Origin: Paenibacillus thalictri
GTDB lineage: Bacteria > Bacillota > Bacilli > Paenibacillales > NBRC-103111
Assembly (NCBI RefSeq): GCF_004307995.1
Contig: NZ_SIRE01000013.1
Span: 124,001 to 188,000, forward strand
Length of the DNA: 64,000 nucleotides
Direction: 5' to 3'
Positions 43,187-52,653 of the stretch are shown here, piece after piece. The notes under the pieces are model-generated. The model made no database searches and was not told the DNA's origin. It worked only from the letters and a program-made list of their open reading frames with translations. The first letter of the stretch is position 1. Each line of letters opens with the position of its first letter. Both the position numbers and the translations under genes were made by a program.

Positions 43187-44992
43187 ATGAAATGGCTGAA
43201 GGGGCTACGATCTTCATTTCGGAAACAAATGATTTTTACAGCATTTCTTTGTCTACTTATTCCTGTCGGGGGGATCATGCTGTTTTCGAGTTCCCTTACT
43301 ATCAATTTAATCAAGGGACGAGTCGTTCATACCGCTTCCGAATCGTTACAGGTTACCCAATTGCATATTTCAAATGTCATGAGTAACTTGATAAGGATTA
43401 CAAATAATATTCAATTCGATAGGGACATAGGGTCGATCTTAAGATACCCCCCATCTCAAGGAAGTAAGGCAGCCATCGACATGCAGAAGCTAGTAGAGGA
43501 AAAAATCAATTCGTTCACATCGGAAAACACCGGCATTTATGTTACGATCCTGCTCTCCAACGATACATACTATACGAATTACAATTATTATGACTTCCAC
43601 CCGTTGCGTTTTAAGGACGAGCCGTGGTTTTCGAATCTGCAAATGGCGGATTCCTTTGAAACATATTGGCTCGGGGTACAGCCGACGTATATTCAATCCG
43701 AACGTAGTAGAAATCCCTATGTGATCACCGTTGCGCGCACATTGCGCGATATTTCATCGAAACCTTACGCTTATGTTATTGTTAGCGTCAATGAGTTACA
43801 GCTTCGTTCCATCATAGAACAATACAGCGATAGCCAAAGCATCATGCTGCTTTCAGACCAGGGCGTTATCTTATCAGGTATGAACCACATTGGCGAGAGA
43901 TATCCCCATTTTAAAGATTGGAATCAATTAGGTGATGTAACCATTTTAAATATCGGCGAAGAGAAACAAATTGTGGTCACGAAAAATCTCTCTTTTGCCG
44001 GGTGGAAGCTGGTCAGTCTTACTCCCTACAAGAATGTTACCTCTCAGGTGAACACGATTTTTAGATCTAATTTTTTGCTTGAATCGGTTTTTGTCGTCTT
44101 GTTTTTAATTATTTTTGTTTATTTATTACGCCGATTTACGAAGCCCGTTGTCCGACTAGTCCAAATCGCATCGAATATTGAGGCCGGTAAATTGTCTATT
44201 CGTTCTAACATCAAGGGACCGGATGAATTTGTGAAGTTAGGCCGATCATTTGATACGATGCTGGACAGCATTGAGTTGATGATAAGCCAGATTACCCACG
44301 AGCAGGCTATGAAAAGAAAAGCGGAGTTAGCTATGCTGCAAGCTCAGATTAACCCGCACTTTTTATTTAATATATTGAACGCTCTGCGCATGCGGATAAT
44401 GCTCAAGGGAGACCGGGAGAATGCTAACATCATCAGTTCATTATCGCGTTTGCTTCGTCAAACGATCAATCATGATCTTGAATTCATCGTGCTTAATGAA
44501 GAAGTTCATCTTGTTGAGGATTATATGAAATTAATGCGTTTTACCTTCAAGTATCCGTTTCAATACGAGATTAAATTAAGCTCTGAATCTTTGCTTGAGC
44601 CTGTCCCGCGGTTTATCCTACAGCCCATTATTGAGAATTGCTTAATTCATGGTTTGAAACAGAGAGAGGGGAAGATTACCATCCATGCCTGGAAAATGCA
44701 AGAAAAGTTTGTGCTTGTCATTCAAGACGACGGAGCGGGGATGACCGTGATGGAATTGGAGGGGCTGCGCAACAAACTTCAATTGGGTTTTGAAAACGGT
44801 ATGGCTCGAACAGAGACTCGTAAAGGCATGTCCGGTATCGGTCTAGTTAACGTACATGAGAGGTTGAAATTGGTATATGGGGAAAGGTTTCGAATGGAAT
44901 TAGAGAGCGAGCCGGGTAAAGGGACCGTGGTTAAATTAATTATTCGGAAGGGAGAAATCGAAAGCCATGTGGAAGGTTCTGCTCGTGGATGA
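43187..44992 (+). CDS. Sensor histidine kinase, YesM type (system B)
   Basis: The protein has 601 aa: TM1 (about residues 15-40), an extracellular dCache-like sensor region to about 295, TM2 (LESVFVVLFLIIFVYLL), a HAMP linker, the phospho-acceptor His391 in QINPHFLFNIL, and an ATPase domain with QPIIENCLIHGL and DDGAGM. Start ATG 43187 has only a weak purine-rich site before it. The end overlaps its regulator gene by 26 nt. It should sense the sugar bound by, or related to, the neighbouring importer. Confidence 0.92.
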   Translation: MKWLKGLRSSFRKQMIFTAFLCLLIPVGGIMLFSSSLTINLIKGRVVHTASESLQVTQLHISNVMSNLIRITNNIQFDRDIGSILRYPPSQGSKAAIDMQKLVEEKINSFTSENTGIYVTILLSNDTYYTNYNYYDFHPLRFKDEPWFSNLQMADSFETYWLGVQPTYIQSERSRNPYVITVARTLRDISSKPYAYVIVSVNELQLRSIIEQYSDSQSIMLLSDQGVILSGMNHIGERYPHFKDWNQLGDVTILNIGEEKQIVVTKNLSFAGWKLVSLTPYKNVTSQVNTIFRSNFLLESVFVVLFLIIFVYLLRRFTKPVVRLVQIASNIEAGKLSIRSNIKGPDEFVKLGRSFDTMLDSIELMISQITHEQAMKRKAELAMLQAQINPHFLFNILNALRMRIMLKGDRENANIISSLSRLLRQTINHDLEFIVLNEEVHLVEDYMKLMRFTFKYPFQYEIKLSSESLLEPVPRFILQPIIENCLIHGLKQREGKITIHAWKMQEKFVLVIQDDGAGMTVMELEGLRNKLQLGFENGMARTETRKGMSGIGLVNVHERLKLVYGERFRMELESEPGKGTVVKLIIRKGEIESHVEGSARG

Positions 44993-46571
44993 CAGTTACC
45001 CCGTACTTGAGTTTTTATCGCAAGTTGTTCCTTGGGAATCGCTTGGTATGCAGGTGGCAGGCCAACATCTTAACGGACTGACAGCGCTGGAGCACTGCAA
45101 GCTCGATATGCCGCATCTTCTGATTACAGATATCGGGATGCCGGAGATGAACGGTTTGGATCTGATCAAGGCTGTTAAAGAGATCAATCCCAGAATGAAG
45201 GTTATTATTTTATCTTGTCATGACGAATTCCCGTATGCCCAACAAGCTGTCAAGCTTAGCGTAAATGATTATGTGCTGAAAGAAACGATGGAGCCCGAAA
45301 CGATGATCCAATTGCTGGAAAACATGCGGCTGCAATTGGAACAAGAAAACAAGGAACGGTCGGGTCACGAACAGCTAAAGAGCATGATGGATCGGCATCG
45401 TTCGTCATTAAAGACAAACTTTATGCGTGCAACTCTGGCGAATCCTCTGAGCGATCCTAAACGCTGGTTGGCGGAAGCGCAAGGGTTTGGAGTTGATTTG
45501 GACAAGTACAGTTATTTGCCCGTTCTTTGTTACGCTAATCAGTTTAGTAAATTAAAGCAACGATTTCAAGAAGTAGATCTGTTGACATATGCTATTGAAA
45601 ACGGAGTAAACGAATTAATTGATGCAAAGGTGCGAGGAGTCAATTTTCAGTGTGCAGGCAATGAAATGATTTTGATGATTCCTCTACAGGCGTACCTTGA
45701 GAGTAAGGCATTCGATCTGTTTGTTCCTCATTTGCGCGCGATGCAAGAAGAGTTTGAATCCTATTTGAGAATAAGCTTGTCTTTCATGATTTCCAAACCC
45801 GCTCTTTCTCCTCAAGAAATCAAACGGAATGTAAAGGAATTAATGGAAAGTAAGGACTTGCGTTTTTACGCCACGTCGAGAAGCATTTATAAATGGTCAG
45901 CGTTTCAGAGCTCGAATGATGATATTTATAAGTATTACTCGAATGCATTAGATGAATTCAAACAGCTTATCGCAGAGGGCGAGACCGATCGTGTACAGGG
46001 AGAATTGGACCGATGGGAGAATTGGATCAGGTCAAATCATTTTAAGGCGGAGGAAGTACGGGGCTGGGTGATTAAGCTTTTGTCGGATATCGACCTTAAA
46101 TATCGCTCGCAGCAGCATTTTCACAATGTTTATTCTACAGAACTGTTTCATAATACGCTCCTCGAATTCGAGTCATTGGAAGAGTTATTTGTTTATATGC
46201 AGCATTATTTTATGGAAAAAATCGATTATGTAGCCAAAACACAACGAGAAAGTCAAAGGAAAGAGGTCATTGAAGCCAAACGTTATGTGATGACCCATTT
46301 GTCAAAGAAAATTTCGATGGATGAGGTAGCCCGCATGCTTCATCTTAACGGAAGCCACTTCAGCCGCATCTTCAAGATGGAAACAGGGGAAACCTTTATT
46401 GAATTCGTCACGCGGGTTAAGATGGAACAGGCACAGGAGTACTTATTGCAATCGGAAAAAACGGTGGAACAAATTGCTGAAATGGTCGGATATGAGAATA
46501 CGAGTTATTTTATCAAGTTGTTTAAGTCGCTTTTTGGCATGTCTCCGCTGGATTATCGAAGGCTGAAGTAG
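44967..46571 (+). CDS. Response regulator, YesN type with AraC output domain (system B)
   Basis: The protein has 534 aa. The receiver domain carries LVDDSY and phospho-acceptor Asp55 in LITDIGMPEMNG; the C-terminal AraC domain shows MDEVARMLHLNGSHFSRIFKM and VEQIAEMVGYENTSYFIKLFKSLFGMSPLDYR. Between them is a poorly conserved region of 270 residues. It starts inside the kinase gene behind AAGGGAGA. It should regulate the importer operon upstream. The 248-nt gap after it has no terminator that I can see. Confidence 0.92.
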   Translation: MWKVLLVDDSYPVLEFLSQVVPWESLGMQVAGQHLNGLTALEHCKLDMPHLLITDIGMPEMNGLDLIKAVKEINPRMKVIILSCHDEFPYAQQAVKLSVNDYVLKETMEPETMIQLLENMRLQLEQENKERSGHEQLKSMMDRHRSSLKTNFMRATLANPLSDPKRWLAEAQGFGVDLDKYSYLPVLCYANQFSKLKQRFQEVDLLTYAIENGVNELIDAKVRGVNFQCAGNEMILMIPLQAYLESKAFDLFVPHLRAMQEEFESYLRISLSFMISKPALSPQEIKRNVKELMESKDLRFYATSRSIYKWSAFQSSNDDIYKYYSNALDEFKQLIAEGETDRVQGELDRWENWIRSNHFKAEEVRGWVIKLLSDIDLKYRSQQHFHNVYSTELFHNTLLEFESLEELFVYMQHYFMEKIDYVAKTQRESQRKEVIEAKRYVMTHLSKKISMDEVARMLHLNGSHFSRIFKMETGETFIEFVTRVKMEQAQEYLLQSEKTVEQIAEMVGYENTSYFIKLFKSLFGMSPLDYRRLK

Positions 46572-46819
46572 CCGGTATTTGATCGCATATGAGTTTCATT
46601 TCTTCTACTCATAGGTCGCGATTTGCATGGTGGATGAGCAGCAGCTTGAATCGCAGAAGACCCGATCTGTCGGCTGAAATGCCCCGGCTGTGGTGTGGAA
46701 AAACGCTTATCCTGAGATTTTGCCGGACGTTTTTTGTTACGATAAGACGGACTGGTGGTATGAATTATCTATATTAAAACATCCAAAATTTGGAAATACC
46801 CTCTCGTGCTGCAACGGCG
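46572..46819. other. Gap with an unrecognised coding-like fragment
   Basis: The stretch between the system B regulator and the convergent TauE gene has no complete gene. From 46678 to about 46800 the plus strand is open and reads NAPAVVWKNAYPEIL, CYDKTDWWYEL and HPKFGN, which looks like protein rather than random translation. It has no start signal and then runs antisense into the TauE gene. A decayed end of some gene is possible; I recognise no family. Confidence 0.3.
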
Positions 46820-47545
46820 TTAGCCAAACGCCGTCCACAACATGGAGATACCGGATACCAGAAGAAGGATGTCCAGCACGTAACGGAACGAGGCGACGCT
46901 CATGTGCTGCACGAGTTTTTTGGCGATAAACGTGCCGAGCATCAGGGAGGCCCCCACAATAAGCCCTTGCAGCGCAATTTCGGAAGATAAAGCGCCGAGT
47001 TCGCGAAACGTCACGACTTTGCTAATGTAAAGCGCCAGCGAGCTGGCGGCCTCGGTGGACAGGAAGGCCCCTTTCGCCAAGCCGTACGCGGTAAACGCCG
47101 GAACGCTGAGCGGGCCGGTAGAGAGCACCAGGCCGGTCAGAAAGCCGATCACGGCTCCGGCCAGGGATAGCTGCCACAAGCGAAGCTTCAGTTTTTTGGC
47201 GTCAAGCCAATGTCTGAGCGGAATGACCGCGAGAAAAAAGACGCCAAGCCCGATGTCGACCGCATGCGCCGGCAGTGTCCACAGCGTATGGGCCCCTAGC
47301 GCTGCCGCGGGTACGCCAGTAACAGAATAAACGGCAAATGCTTTCCAGTCGATCTCCCGCCGCCAGGCGATCACTCTGGAGATGTTGGCCATTACGGCAG
47401 CCACGGCCATGATCGGAACGGCCTGTTTTGGCCCGTAGGTCATGACAAGCACGGGCAGCAGCATGATCGACGAGCCCGTCCCGATGACACCGCTGATCGC
47501 GCCTGCGGCCAATCCGACAACCAATACAAAGAAATAAGCTCCCAA
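46820..47545 (-). CDS. TauE/SafE-family anion permease
   Basis: The protein has about 241 aa and eight hydrophobic segments. Two repeated halves each begin with a G-rich segment: AGAISGVIGTGSSIMLLPVLV and IGFLTGLVLSTGPLSVPAF, the signature of this family. Members move sulfite, sulfoacetate, taurine-derived or similar anions. Its position beside a locus with two sulfatases suggests a role in sulfur anion export. The start is uncertain: TTG 47545 has GGAAG 7 nt upstream and is used here; TTG 47566 would add seven residues. Confidence 0.85.
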   Translation of the reverse strand: MGAYFFVLVVGLAAGAISGVIGTGSSIMLLPVLVMTYGPKQAVPIMAVAAVMANISRVIAWRREIDWKAFAVYSVTGVPAAALGAHTLWTLPAHAVDIGLGVFFLAVIPLRHWLDAKKLKLRLWQLSLAGAVIGFLTGLVLSTGPLSVPAFTAYGLAKGAFLSTEAASSLALYISKVVTFRELGALSSEIALQGLIVGASLMLGTFIAKKLVQHMSVASFRYVLDILLLVSGISMLWTAFG

Positions 47546-47606
47546 ATGAACACTTCCAATCGGCAAATTGCCCGGATGATATACTATACCAATGTAGCAT
47601 TGTTTT

Positions 47607-47640
47607 CCGCCCTCGCGAAAGTCGTTTTTTCCACCCTCGC
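47607..47640 (+). promoter_or_regulatory. Direct repeat upstream of system C importer genes
   Basis: CCGCCCTCGC (47607-47616) and CCACCCTCGC (47631-47640) lie 24 nt apart, each followed by a similar GTCGTTT or ATCGTTT stretch. AraC-type activators bind direct repeats of this spacing. A possible -10 TACAAT lies at 47672-47677, placing the repeats just upstream of the -35 region. Binding by the system C YesN protein is inferred. Confidence 0.45.
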
Positions 47641-47756
47641 AGATCGTTTTGTGTCGTTTCCGTCCCCATGCGCTGATAGTACAATAAAAGCAAGCAAGCG
47701 AAGCTCACTGCAGATTATCTGCACACGATTCACATATTAAAAAGGGAGGAACAGAA

Positions 47757-49154
47757 ATGAAAGCGATATCAAAAACGGTTTGCGGTTCACTTGCCTTACT
47801 GTTCGTATTAAGCGGATGCGCCAGTCCCAGTCCGGGTCCGGCGCAGGCGGAGAAGAAACCGGATAACGAAGCCAAGCCCAAAAGCGAAGCGAAACCCGGC
47901 GAGAAGGTGAAAATCAATTATTGGACCCAGGAAAGAGGGCGGGCCGACTTCTTGAAGTCGAAGGTCGAGAAGTTTAACCAGACCAATCAGGACAATATCG
48001 AAGTGACGCTGACGATCTTATCGGATAACTACGCCCAAGCGGTCGATATCGCTTTTGCCAGCGGGCAGGCCCCCGATGTATTTAATGTCGGTTCGGCCGT
48101 ATTGGGCCCGCTCAGCACATTGGTAGGCAAAAACTACTTGGAGCCGCTCGACGGCTACATGACGCCGGAGTTGAAACAGCGTTATGACAGCATGAGAGCG
48201 GAAGGAACCAATATGTACAAAGGCAAGATGTATTCGTTCCCCAACTACGGCAACAGCTACAGGTTAATTTACAACGTCGATTTGCTGGAAAAAGCGGGAT
48301 ACAAGCAGCCTCCCAAAACATTGGACGAAATGGTGGACGCCGCCAAAAAAATTACCGCAGCAGGCAAGGCAAGCGGCATTTACGGCTTCTCGCTGCCTTA
48401 CAAATCGGCGCAAAGTGCGATGAGGCGATCGGCGCAAGTAATCGCCACGCAGAGCGGTTACGAAAGCTCGGGTTTTGATTTTAAAACGGGAAAATATGAT
48501 TTCAGCGGATACCAGCCGATTATTCAGTCCTTCCGGCAGATGTGGGCGGACGGCAGCACGCTGCCGGGATCGGAGTCGCTGGATATCGACCCGCTGCGCG
48601 CCCAGTTCGCGGAAGGCAAGATCGGCATGTATTTCTCCGCTGCAGTAGAACCCGGGGTGTACGACAAGCAATTCCCGACCAAAATTAAGTGGGCGGCAGC
48701 GCCGGTTCCTACTCAATCCGGCAATCCGGGCGGAGCCGCTTATTTGGAGGGGGGCACCTGGGTTGGCATCAGCAAAGATTCGAAGTTCAAAGACAAGGCA
48801 TGGAAGTTCCTGGAGTACATGTACAGCAAAGAGATTCTGATGGAAACGCAGGAAGTGGCCGGCTGGCTGTCCATCGTTCCCGAAATCGTAGCCAAAGCCA
48901 AAGTGCCGTCCATTGCCGGCACGGAATATTTCCTTCCCGGCAAATACGACGCGATCTGGCCGCTGCCTCCGGAAAATATTAAACCCGAAGGAAAAACGTC
49001 CGACCAGGAATTTGTCGACTATATCCTTGTCGGCGGCAATCTGGACGAAGTGATCAAGCGGCTCAACCAGAAGTACAATGCGGCGTTGGAGAAATCGGGC
49101 CAGCAGGTGAAGCCGGATCCGTCCTTTGATCCCGTCAAGCTGCAAGGCAAGTGA
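47757..49154 (+). CDS. ABC importer binding lipoprotein (system C)
   Basis: The protein has 465 aa. A signal peptide ends in VLSGCAS (Cys about residue 22), followed by a Lys/Glu/Pro-rich linker of 25 residues and a family 1 carbohydrate-binding fold (INYWTQERGRADFLK, ASGQAPDVFNVG, YSFPNYGNSYRLIYNVDLLEKAGY). GGGAGG precedes ATG. It opens the polysaccharide locus of region 4, so an oligosaccharide, perhaps an acidic one, is its likely ligand. No ATPase gene is nearby. Confidence 0.93.
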   Translation: MKAISKTVCGSLALLFVLSGCASPSPGPAQAEKKPDNEAKPKSEAKPGEKVKINYWTQERGRADFLKSKVEKFNQTNQDNIEVTLTILSDNYAQAVDIAFASGQAPDVFNVGSAVLGPLSTLVGKNYLEPLDGYMTPELKQRYDSMRAEGTNMYKGKMYSFPNYGNSYRLIYNVDLLEKAGYKQPPKTLDEMVDAAKKITAAGKASGIYGFSLPYKSAQSAMRRSAQVIATQSGYESSGFDFKTGKYDFSGYQPIIQSFRQMWADGSTLPGSESLDIDPLRAQFAEGKIGMYFSAAVEPGVYDKQFPTKIKWAAAPVPTQSGNPGGAAYLEGGTWVGISKDSKFKDKAWKFLEYMYSKEILMETQEVAGWLSIVPEIVAKAKVPSIAGTEYFLPGKYDAIWPLPPENIKPEGKTSDQEFVDYILVGGNLDEVIKRLNQKYNAALEKSGQQVKPDPSFDPVKLQGK

Positions 49155-49181
49155 CGTTATACAGAAAGGAGATAGGCTCCA

Positions 49182-50081
49182 ATGACAAAATGGCGGCATG
49201 CTTCGCAGCCCTACCTGTATATTTTTCCAAGCGCGCTGCTGATGCTGGTATTCTCCGTATATCCGATCATTTGGGTGTTCCGGTTTATGTTTTACGACTA
49301 TCTTGGTTACGGCGTCCCGAAGTTTACCGGGCTGTACAATTTTGAACGGTTAATGCGGGATACGCAATTTTGGGACGCACTGGTCAACACGCTGGTATTC
49401 AGCGCGGGCAAACTGCTGGTAACGATACCTGTGGCCTTGATCGTCGCCGTGATTTTAAATACCCGGCTGAAAGGGCGCAACGTGCTGAGGATCATCTATT
49501 TTATGCCGACCGTCATCAGTATTGCGGTTATGTCCGTTGTCTTCTACATCATATTTAACTCTTACAACGGCATCTTGAACCAGTATTTGTTGAAATTCGG
49601 CCTGATCTCGCAAAATATCGAATGGCTGAGCAGCAAACATGCCATGCTGACAGTGGTGCTAGTCGCCGCATGGGGCGCCATCGGCAACAATATGCTGCTG
49701 TTTTTGGCCGGGCTGCAGGGGATTCCCCATGATGTGTATGAAAGCGCGGAAATCGACGGGGCCGGCAGCGTGCAGAAGTTCGTGTATATTACGATCCCGA
49801 TGCTGGGGCCTGTGCTGCAGGTCATTATGATGCTGGCGATTATTTCGGCGCTGAAGGGCTACGAAGGCATCATGGTGTTAACGGGCGGAGGACCTGCGGG
49901 AACAACCGAAGTGATGTATTTATATTTGTTCAAATTGCTGTTCCCGATCTCGGCGGGAGGACCCGCAGCGCAGGAAATCGGTTATGGCAGCGCAGTCGGC
50001 TTTGCGATTTCGGTCATTGTGGGAATGATTACGGCCATCTACTTTTTGCTTTCCAAAAAGCTGAATCAAGCACATAGATAG
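49182..50081 (+). CDS. ABC sugar permease, UgpA/MalF type (system C)
   Basis: The protein has 299 aa and six TM helices. TM1 is YIFPSALLMLVFSVYPIIWVF; the coupling loop is DVYESAEIDGAGSVQKFVYITIPML (about residues 184-208). AAAGGAG precedes ATG 49182. It lies 27 nt after the binding-protein gene and 18 nt before its partner permease. Confidence 0.93.
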   Translation: MTKWRHASQPYLYIFPSALLMLVFSVYPIIWVFRFMFYDYLGYGVPKFTGLYNFERLMRDTQFWDALVNTLVFSAGKLLVTIPVALIVAVILNTRLKGRNVLRIIYFMPTVISIAVMSVVFYIIFNSYNGILNQYLLKFGLISQNIEWLSSKHAMLTVVLVAAWGAIGNNMLLFLAGLQGIPHDVYESAEIDGAGSVQKFVYITIPMLGPVLQVIMMLAIISALKGYEGIMVLTGGGPAGTTEVMYLYLFKLLFPISAGGPAAQEIGYGSAVGFAISVIVGMITAIYFLLSKKLNQAHR

Positions 50082-50099
50082 AAGGGAATCGATGTTATA

Positions 50100-50981
50100 A
50101 TGGAAGTAATCGCAAGCACAAGACAGCAAGCCGCGTCGAAGCGCATCCGGCTGCGAAAAGCAGGGGGCCGATTCGTGTTGTGGGTCTTTTTGACAGCCGT
50201 GCTGATCTTCACGTTATTTCCGATCGTCATGGCCCTGCTGGGATCGTTTAAAACGAACGCCGAATTAAATACAGGCGCCACCTTCCTGCCGTTGCATTGG
50301 AATTTCTCGAATTATATCAAGGCGTGGAAGGAAGCGAATTTCGCCGTATTTACTTGGAACAGCTTGTATATGAGCTTTTTCTCCACCGTCGGCACGGTCG
50401 TCATCGCTTCGATGGCGGCTTATGCGGTAGACCGCAGGGAATTTGCCTGCAAGCGTCTGTTCCTGGGACTTCAGGCTGGCACGATGTTTGTCGCCATGGG
50501 AGCGATTATGCTTCGCCCGCAATTTGATGTCATGGTAGCGCTGCATTTGAACAGATCGATTTGGGCAGTTATCATCTTGAATATTTCAGCTCACGCTTTT
50601 GCGTTTTTTATTTTGCTTGGTTTCATGAAAGGCATTCCCCGCGATATGGATGAAGCGGCCAAACTGGACGGAGCCGGCTTCGGTTATATTTACGCCAGAA
50701 TCATCATGCCGCTGCTGCTTCCCGGTCTTGGGGTCACCTCGCTGTTTGCGTTCCGCAATGCTTGGAACGAATACATTATGCCGCTGGTGTTTACGATGAC
50801 GCAGCCCAAACTTCAGGTGCTGACGGTAGGGCTGGCCAATTTAAAATACAGCCCGGACGGCGCGCAGCAAAGCAATCTGATGTTGGCCGGCGCTTGCCTG
50901 TCGATGATCCCGATTTTGATCGTCTATTTGCTCGCTAACAAAAGCTTTACGCAAGTGAATACGGGAGGCATTAAAGGGTAA
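50100..50981 (+). CDS. ABC sugar permease, UgpE/MalG type (system C)
   Basis: The protein has 293 aa. A basic N-terminal tail of about 25 residues precedes six TM helices; the coupling loop is DMDEAAKLDGAGFGYIYARIIMPLL and the tail is VNTGGIKG. The ribosome site is AAGGGA, somewhat far from ATG 50100, and no better start exists. The gene leads directly into the first sulfatase gene, so import and desulfation are co-expressed. Confidence 0.93.
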   Translation: MEVIASTRQQAASKRIRLRKAGGRFVLWVFLTAVLIFTLFPIVMALLGSFKTNAELNTGATFLPLHWNFSNYIKAWKEANFAVFTWNSLYMSFFSTVGTVVIASMAAYAVDRREFACKRLFLGLQAGTMFVAMGAIMLRPQFDVMVALHLNRSIWAVIILNISAHAFAFFILLGFMKGIPRDMDEAAKLDGAGFGYIYARIIMPLLLPGLGVTSLFAFRNAWNEYIMPLVFTMTQPKLQVLTVGLANLKYSPDGAQQSNLMLAGACLSMIPILIVYLLANKSFTQVNTGGIKG

Positions 50982-51010
50982 TATTCAACCGGATCGGAGA
51001 TGTTCTAGCG

Positions 51011-52456
51011 ATGAAACGCAATCTTTTGTTTATTACAACCGATCAGCAAAGGCAGGACAGCTTGCCATGCTATGGGATGTCTTTTATGAAGACGCCGAAT
51101 CTGGACCGATTGGCCTCCGAAGGTATGGTGTTTGACCGGTGTTACGTGCCGGCGCCGCTTTGCGTTCCGTGCCGCGCTTCGATCATGTCGGGGTATTATC
51201 CGTCCGCAGTTGGCACGATGGGCAATGAAACGTGGCTTGACCCGGATGTGCCCACTTGGGCCGGTCTGATTAGCGAAGGCGGATACCGCACGGCCGGCAT
51301 CGGCAAGATGCATTTTGCGCCTTGGGACATTTTAAACGGATTCGACGAACGGATCACCTGCGAGGACAAACGCCATTCGTATATTCCCGACGATCATGCC
51401 CGGTTTCTGGAACGGCACGGTTTGGAGAAACCGCATCCCGCGGATTATCCCCGGTATTACGAGACAAACGGCGCGCCGCTGTACCCTTATGCCAAATCGT
51501 TTCACCCCGACGCTTATATCGCCGACCAGGCGGCGGAGTGGCTGGACCGGAACGGGGATGCTCCGTTTGCCGTTTGGGTCAGCTTTGTCGGGCCCCATGA
51601 TCCGTACGATCCTCCAGCCGAGCTGGCGGATATGTACAAGGATGCGCCGATTCCGGAGCCGATTCCCGTGCCTGACCGTCTCGAAGATAAAGCGGCGATT
51701 AAGCTGCAGCGCGCGGCCAAACTGGCCATGACCAATTCGATGTTCCGCATCGACGTATCGCAAACGACACCCGAGCAGTTCCGGACATGGCGCGCCCATT
51801 ATTACGCCAATATTTCGCTGATCGACGAAGGTATCGGGAAGATCCTGGATGCGCTTGAACGCAAGGGCATTTTGGAGCAAACGACGATTGTGTTTACCAG
51901 CGATCACGGCGATGCGTTAGGCGATCACGGCATGGTATGGAAAGGGTTCTTTTACGATTCGATGGTGAAGGTGCCGCTTATTGTCCGCGGCCCCGGGGTG
52001 CCGGCCGGAAGCCGCTGCGAAACGCTGGTCAGCACGCTGGATTTGATCCCTTATTTTTACGAAACGTGTGAGGTGAAAGCGCCGTCCGATCTGCAGGGCC
52101 GGTCGATTGGCCCGCTGCTGGAAGGTTCCGGCGCACCGCGGCCCGCTTATGTGTTCAGTGAAGTGGATCAACAGTATATGGTGATGGACGGCAGATACAA
52201 ATACAGCCTGTACGCCAGCGGCGGCAAGGAGCTGTACGATTTGCAGGAGGACCCCCGAGAGCTGACCAATCTGGCCGGAGATGAGCGTTACAAGGATACA
52301 ATCGCTGCTCTGCACGAAGCGTTAATTCGTCATATGATGGAAAGCAACAGCATTCACAGCAAGTTTACGAGGAAGACAGCTTGCGCTGAACGCGACGAAA
52401 TCGAAGCGAATTATCGCCGGGAGCTTCTTGCCAAAGCAAATCCAGCGGCAATTTGA
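51011..52456 (+). CDS. Sulfatase (type I, formylglycine)
   Basis: The protein has 481 aa with the alkaline-phosphatase-like sulfatase fold. The maturation motif is C51-V-P-C54-R55 in LCVPCRASIMSG, where Cys51 would be oxidised to formylglycine; Cys instead of Ser at the fourth place is less common. Metal ligands appear in TTDQQRQD near the start and in TSDHGDALGDHG. No signal peptide is present, so it acts in the cytosol on imported sugars. Residues near the C-terminus (ELYDLQEDPRELTNLAGD) are typical. It lies 29 nt after the permease gene. It requires a formylglycine-generating enzyme that is not in this window. Confidence 0.93.
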   Translation: MKRNLLFITTDQQRQDSLPCYGMSFMKTPNLDRLASEGMVFDRCYVPAPLCVPCRASIMSGYYPSAVGTMGNETWLDPDVPTWAGLISEGGYRTAGIGKMHFAPWDILNGFDERITCEDKRHSYIPDDHARFLERHGLEKPHPADYPRYYETNGAPLYPYAKSFHPDAYIADQAAEWLDRNGDAPFAVWVSFVGPHDPYDPPAELADMYKDAPIPEPIPVPDRLEDKAAIKLQRAAKLAMTNSMFRIDVSQTTPEQFRTWRAHYYANISLIDEGIGKILDALERKGILEQTTIVFTSDHGDALGDHGMVWKGFFYDSMVKVPLIVRGPGVPAGSRCETLVSTLDLIPYFYETCEVKAPSDLQGRSIGPLLEGSGAPRPAYVFSEVDQQYMVMDGRYKYSLYASGGKELYDLQEDPRELTNLAGDERYKDTIAALHEALIRHMMESNSIHSKFTRKTACAERDEIEANYRRELLAKANPAAI

Positions 52457-52465
52457 CGAGACCAT

Positions 52466-52622
52466 TGAAAAAGTAGCGAAGTGAGAGAAAAATCATGCTG
52501 AAGAAGCGCCAGCGTTCGCTTTTGTCCCCGAAATTCACCTGCCGCAAGCAGGTACATTCAAGAAATTCGGGGACAATTGGCGATCGTAAGCATGATTCGT
52601 TCATGTAGCGTTCGCTTTTTCA
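52466..52622. repeat. MITE-like imperfect inverted repeat
   Basis: Two arms of about 75 nt (52466-52542 and 52548-52622) face each other. Matching blocks in the same order are TGAAAAAG at both ends, AATCATGCT/AGCATGATT (52491-52499, 52589-52597), CGCCA/TGGCG, TTGTCCCCGAAATTC against GAAATTCGGGGACAA (52522-52536, 52562-52576, one mismatch), and ACCTGC/GCAGGT at the centre. AGCGTTCGCTTTT also occurs twice as a direct repeat (52511-52523, 52607-52619). It has no coding capacity. A dispersed miniature element, or a very large hairpin that dampens read-through into the kinase gene, is inferred. Confidence 0.65.
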
Positions 52623-52653
52623 GTGGCCACCAAATTGACGGGGAGAGTTTACG

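Noticed and set aside
46814..46834. ACGGCGT/ACGCCGT hairpin at the stop of the TauE gene
   Set aside because: No T-run follows on either strand, and the stem overlaps coding sequence.
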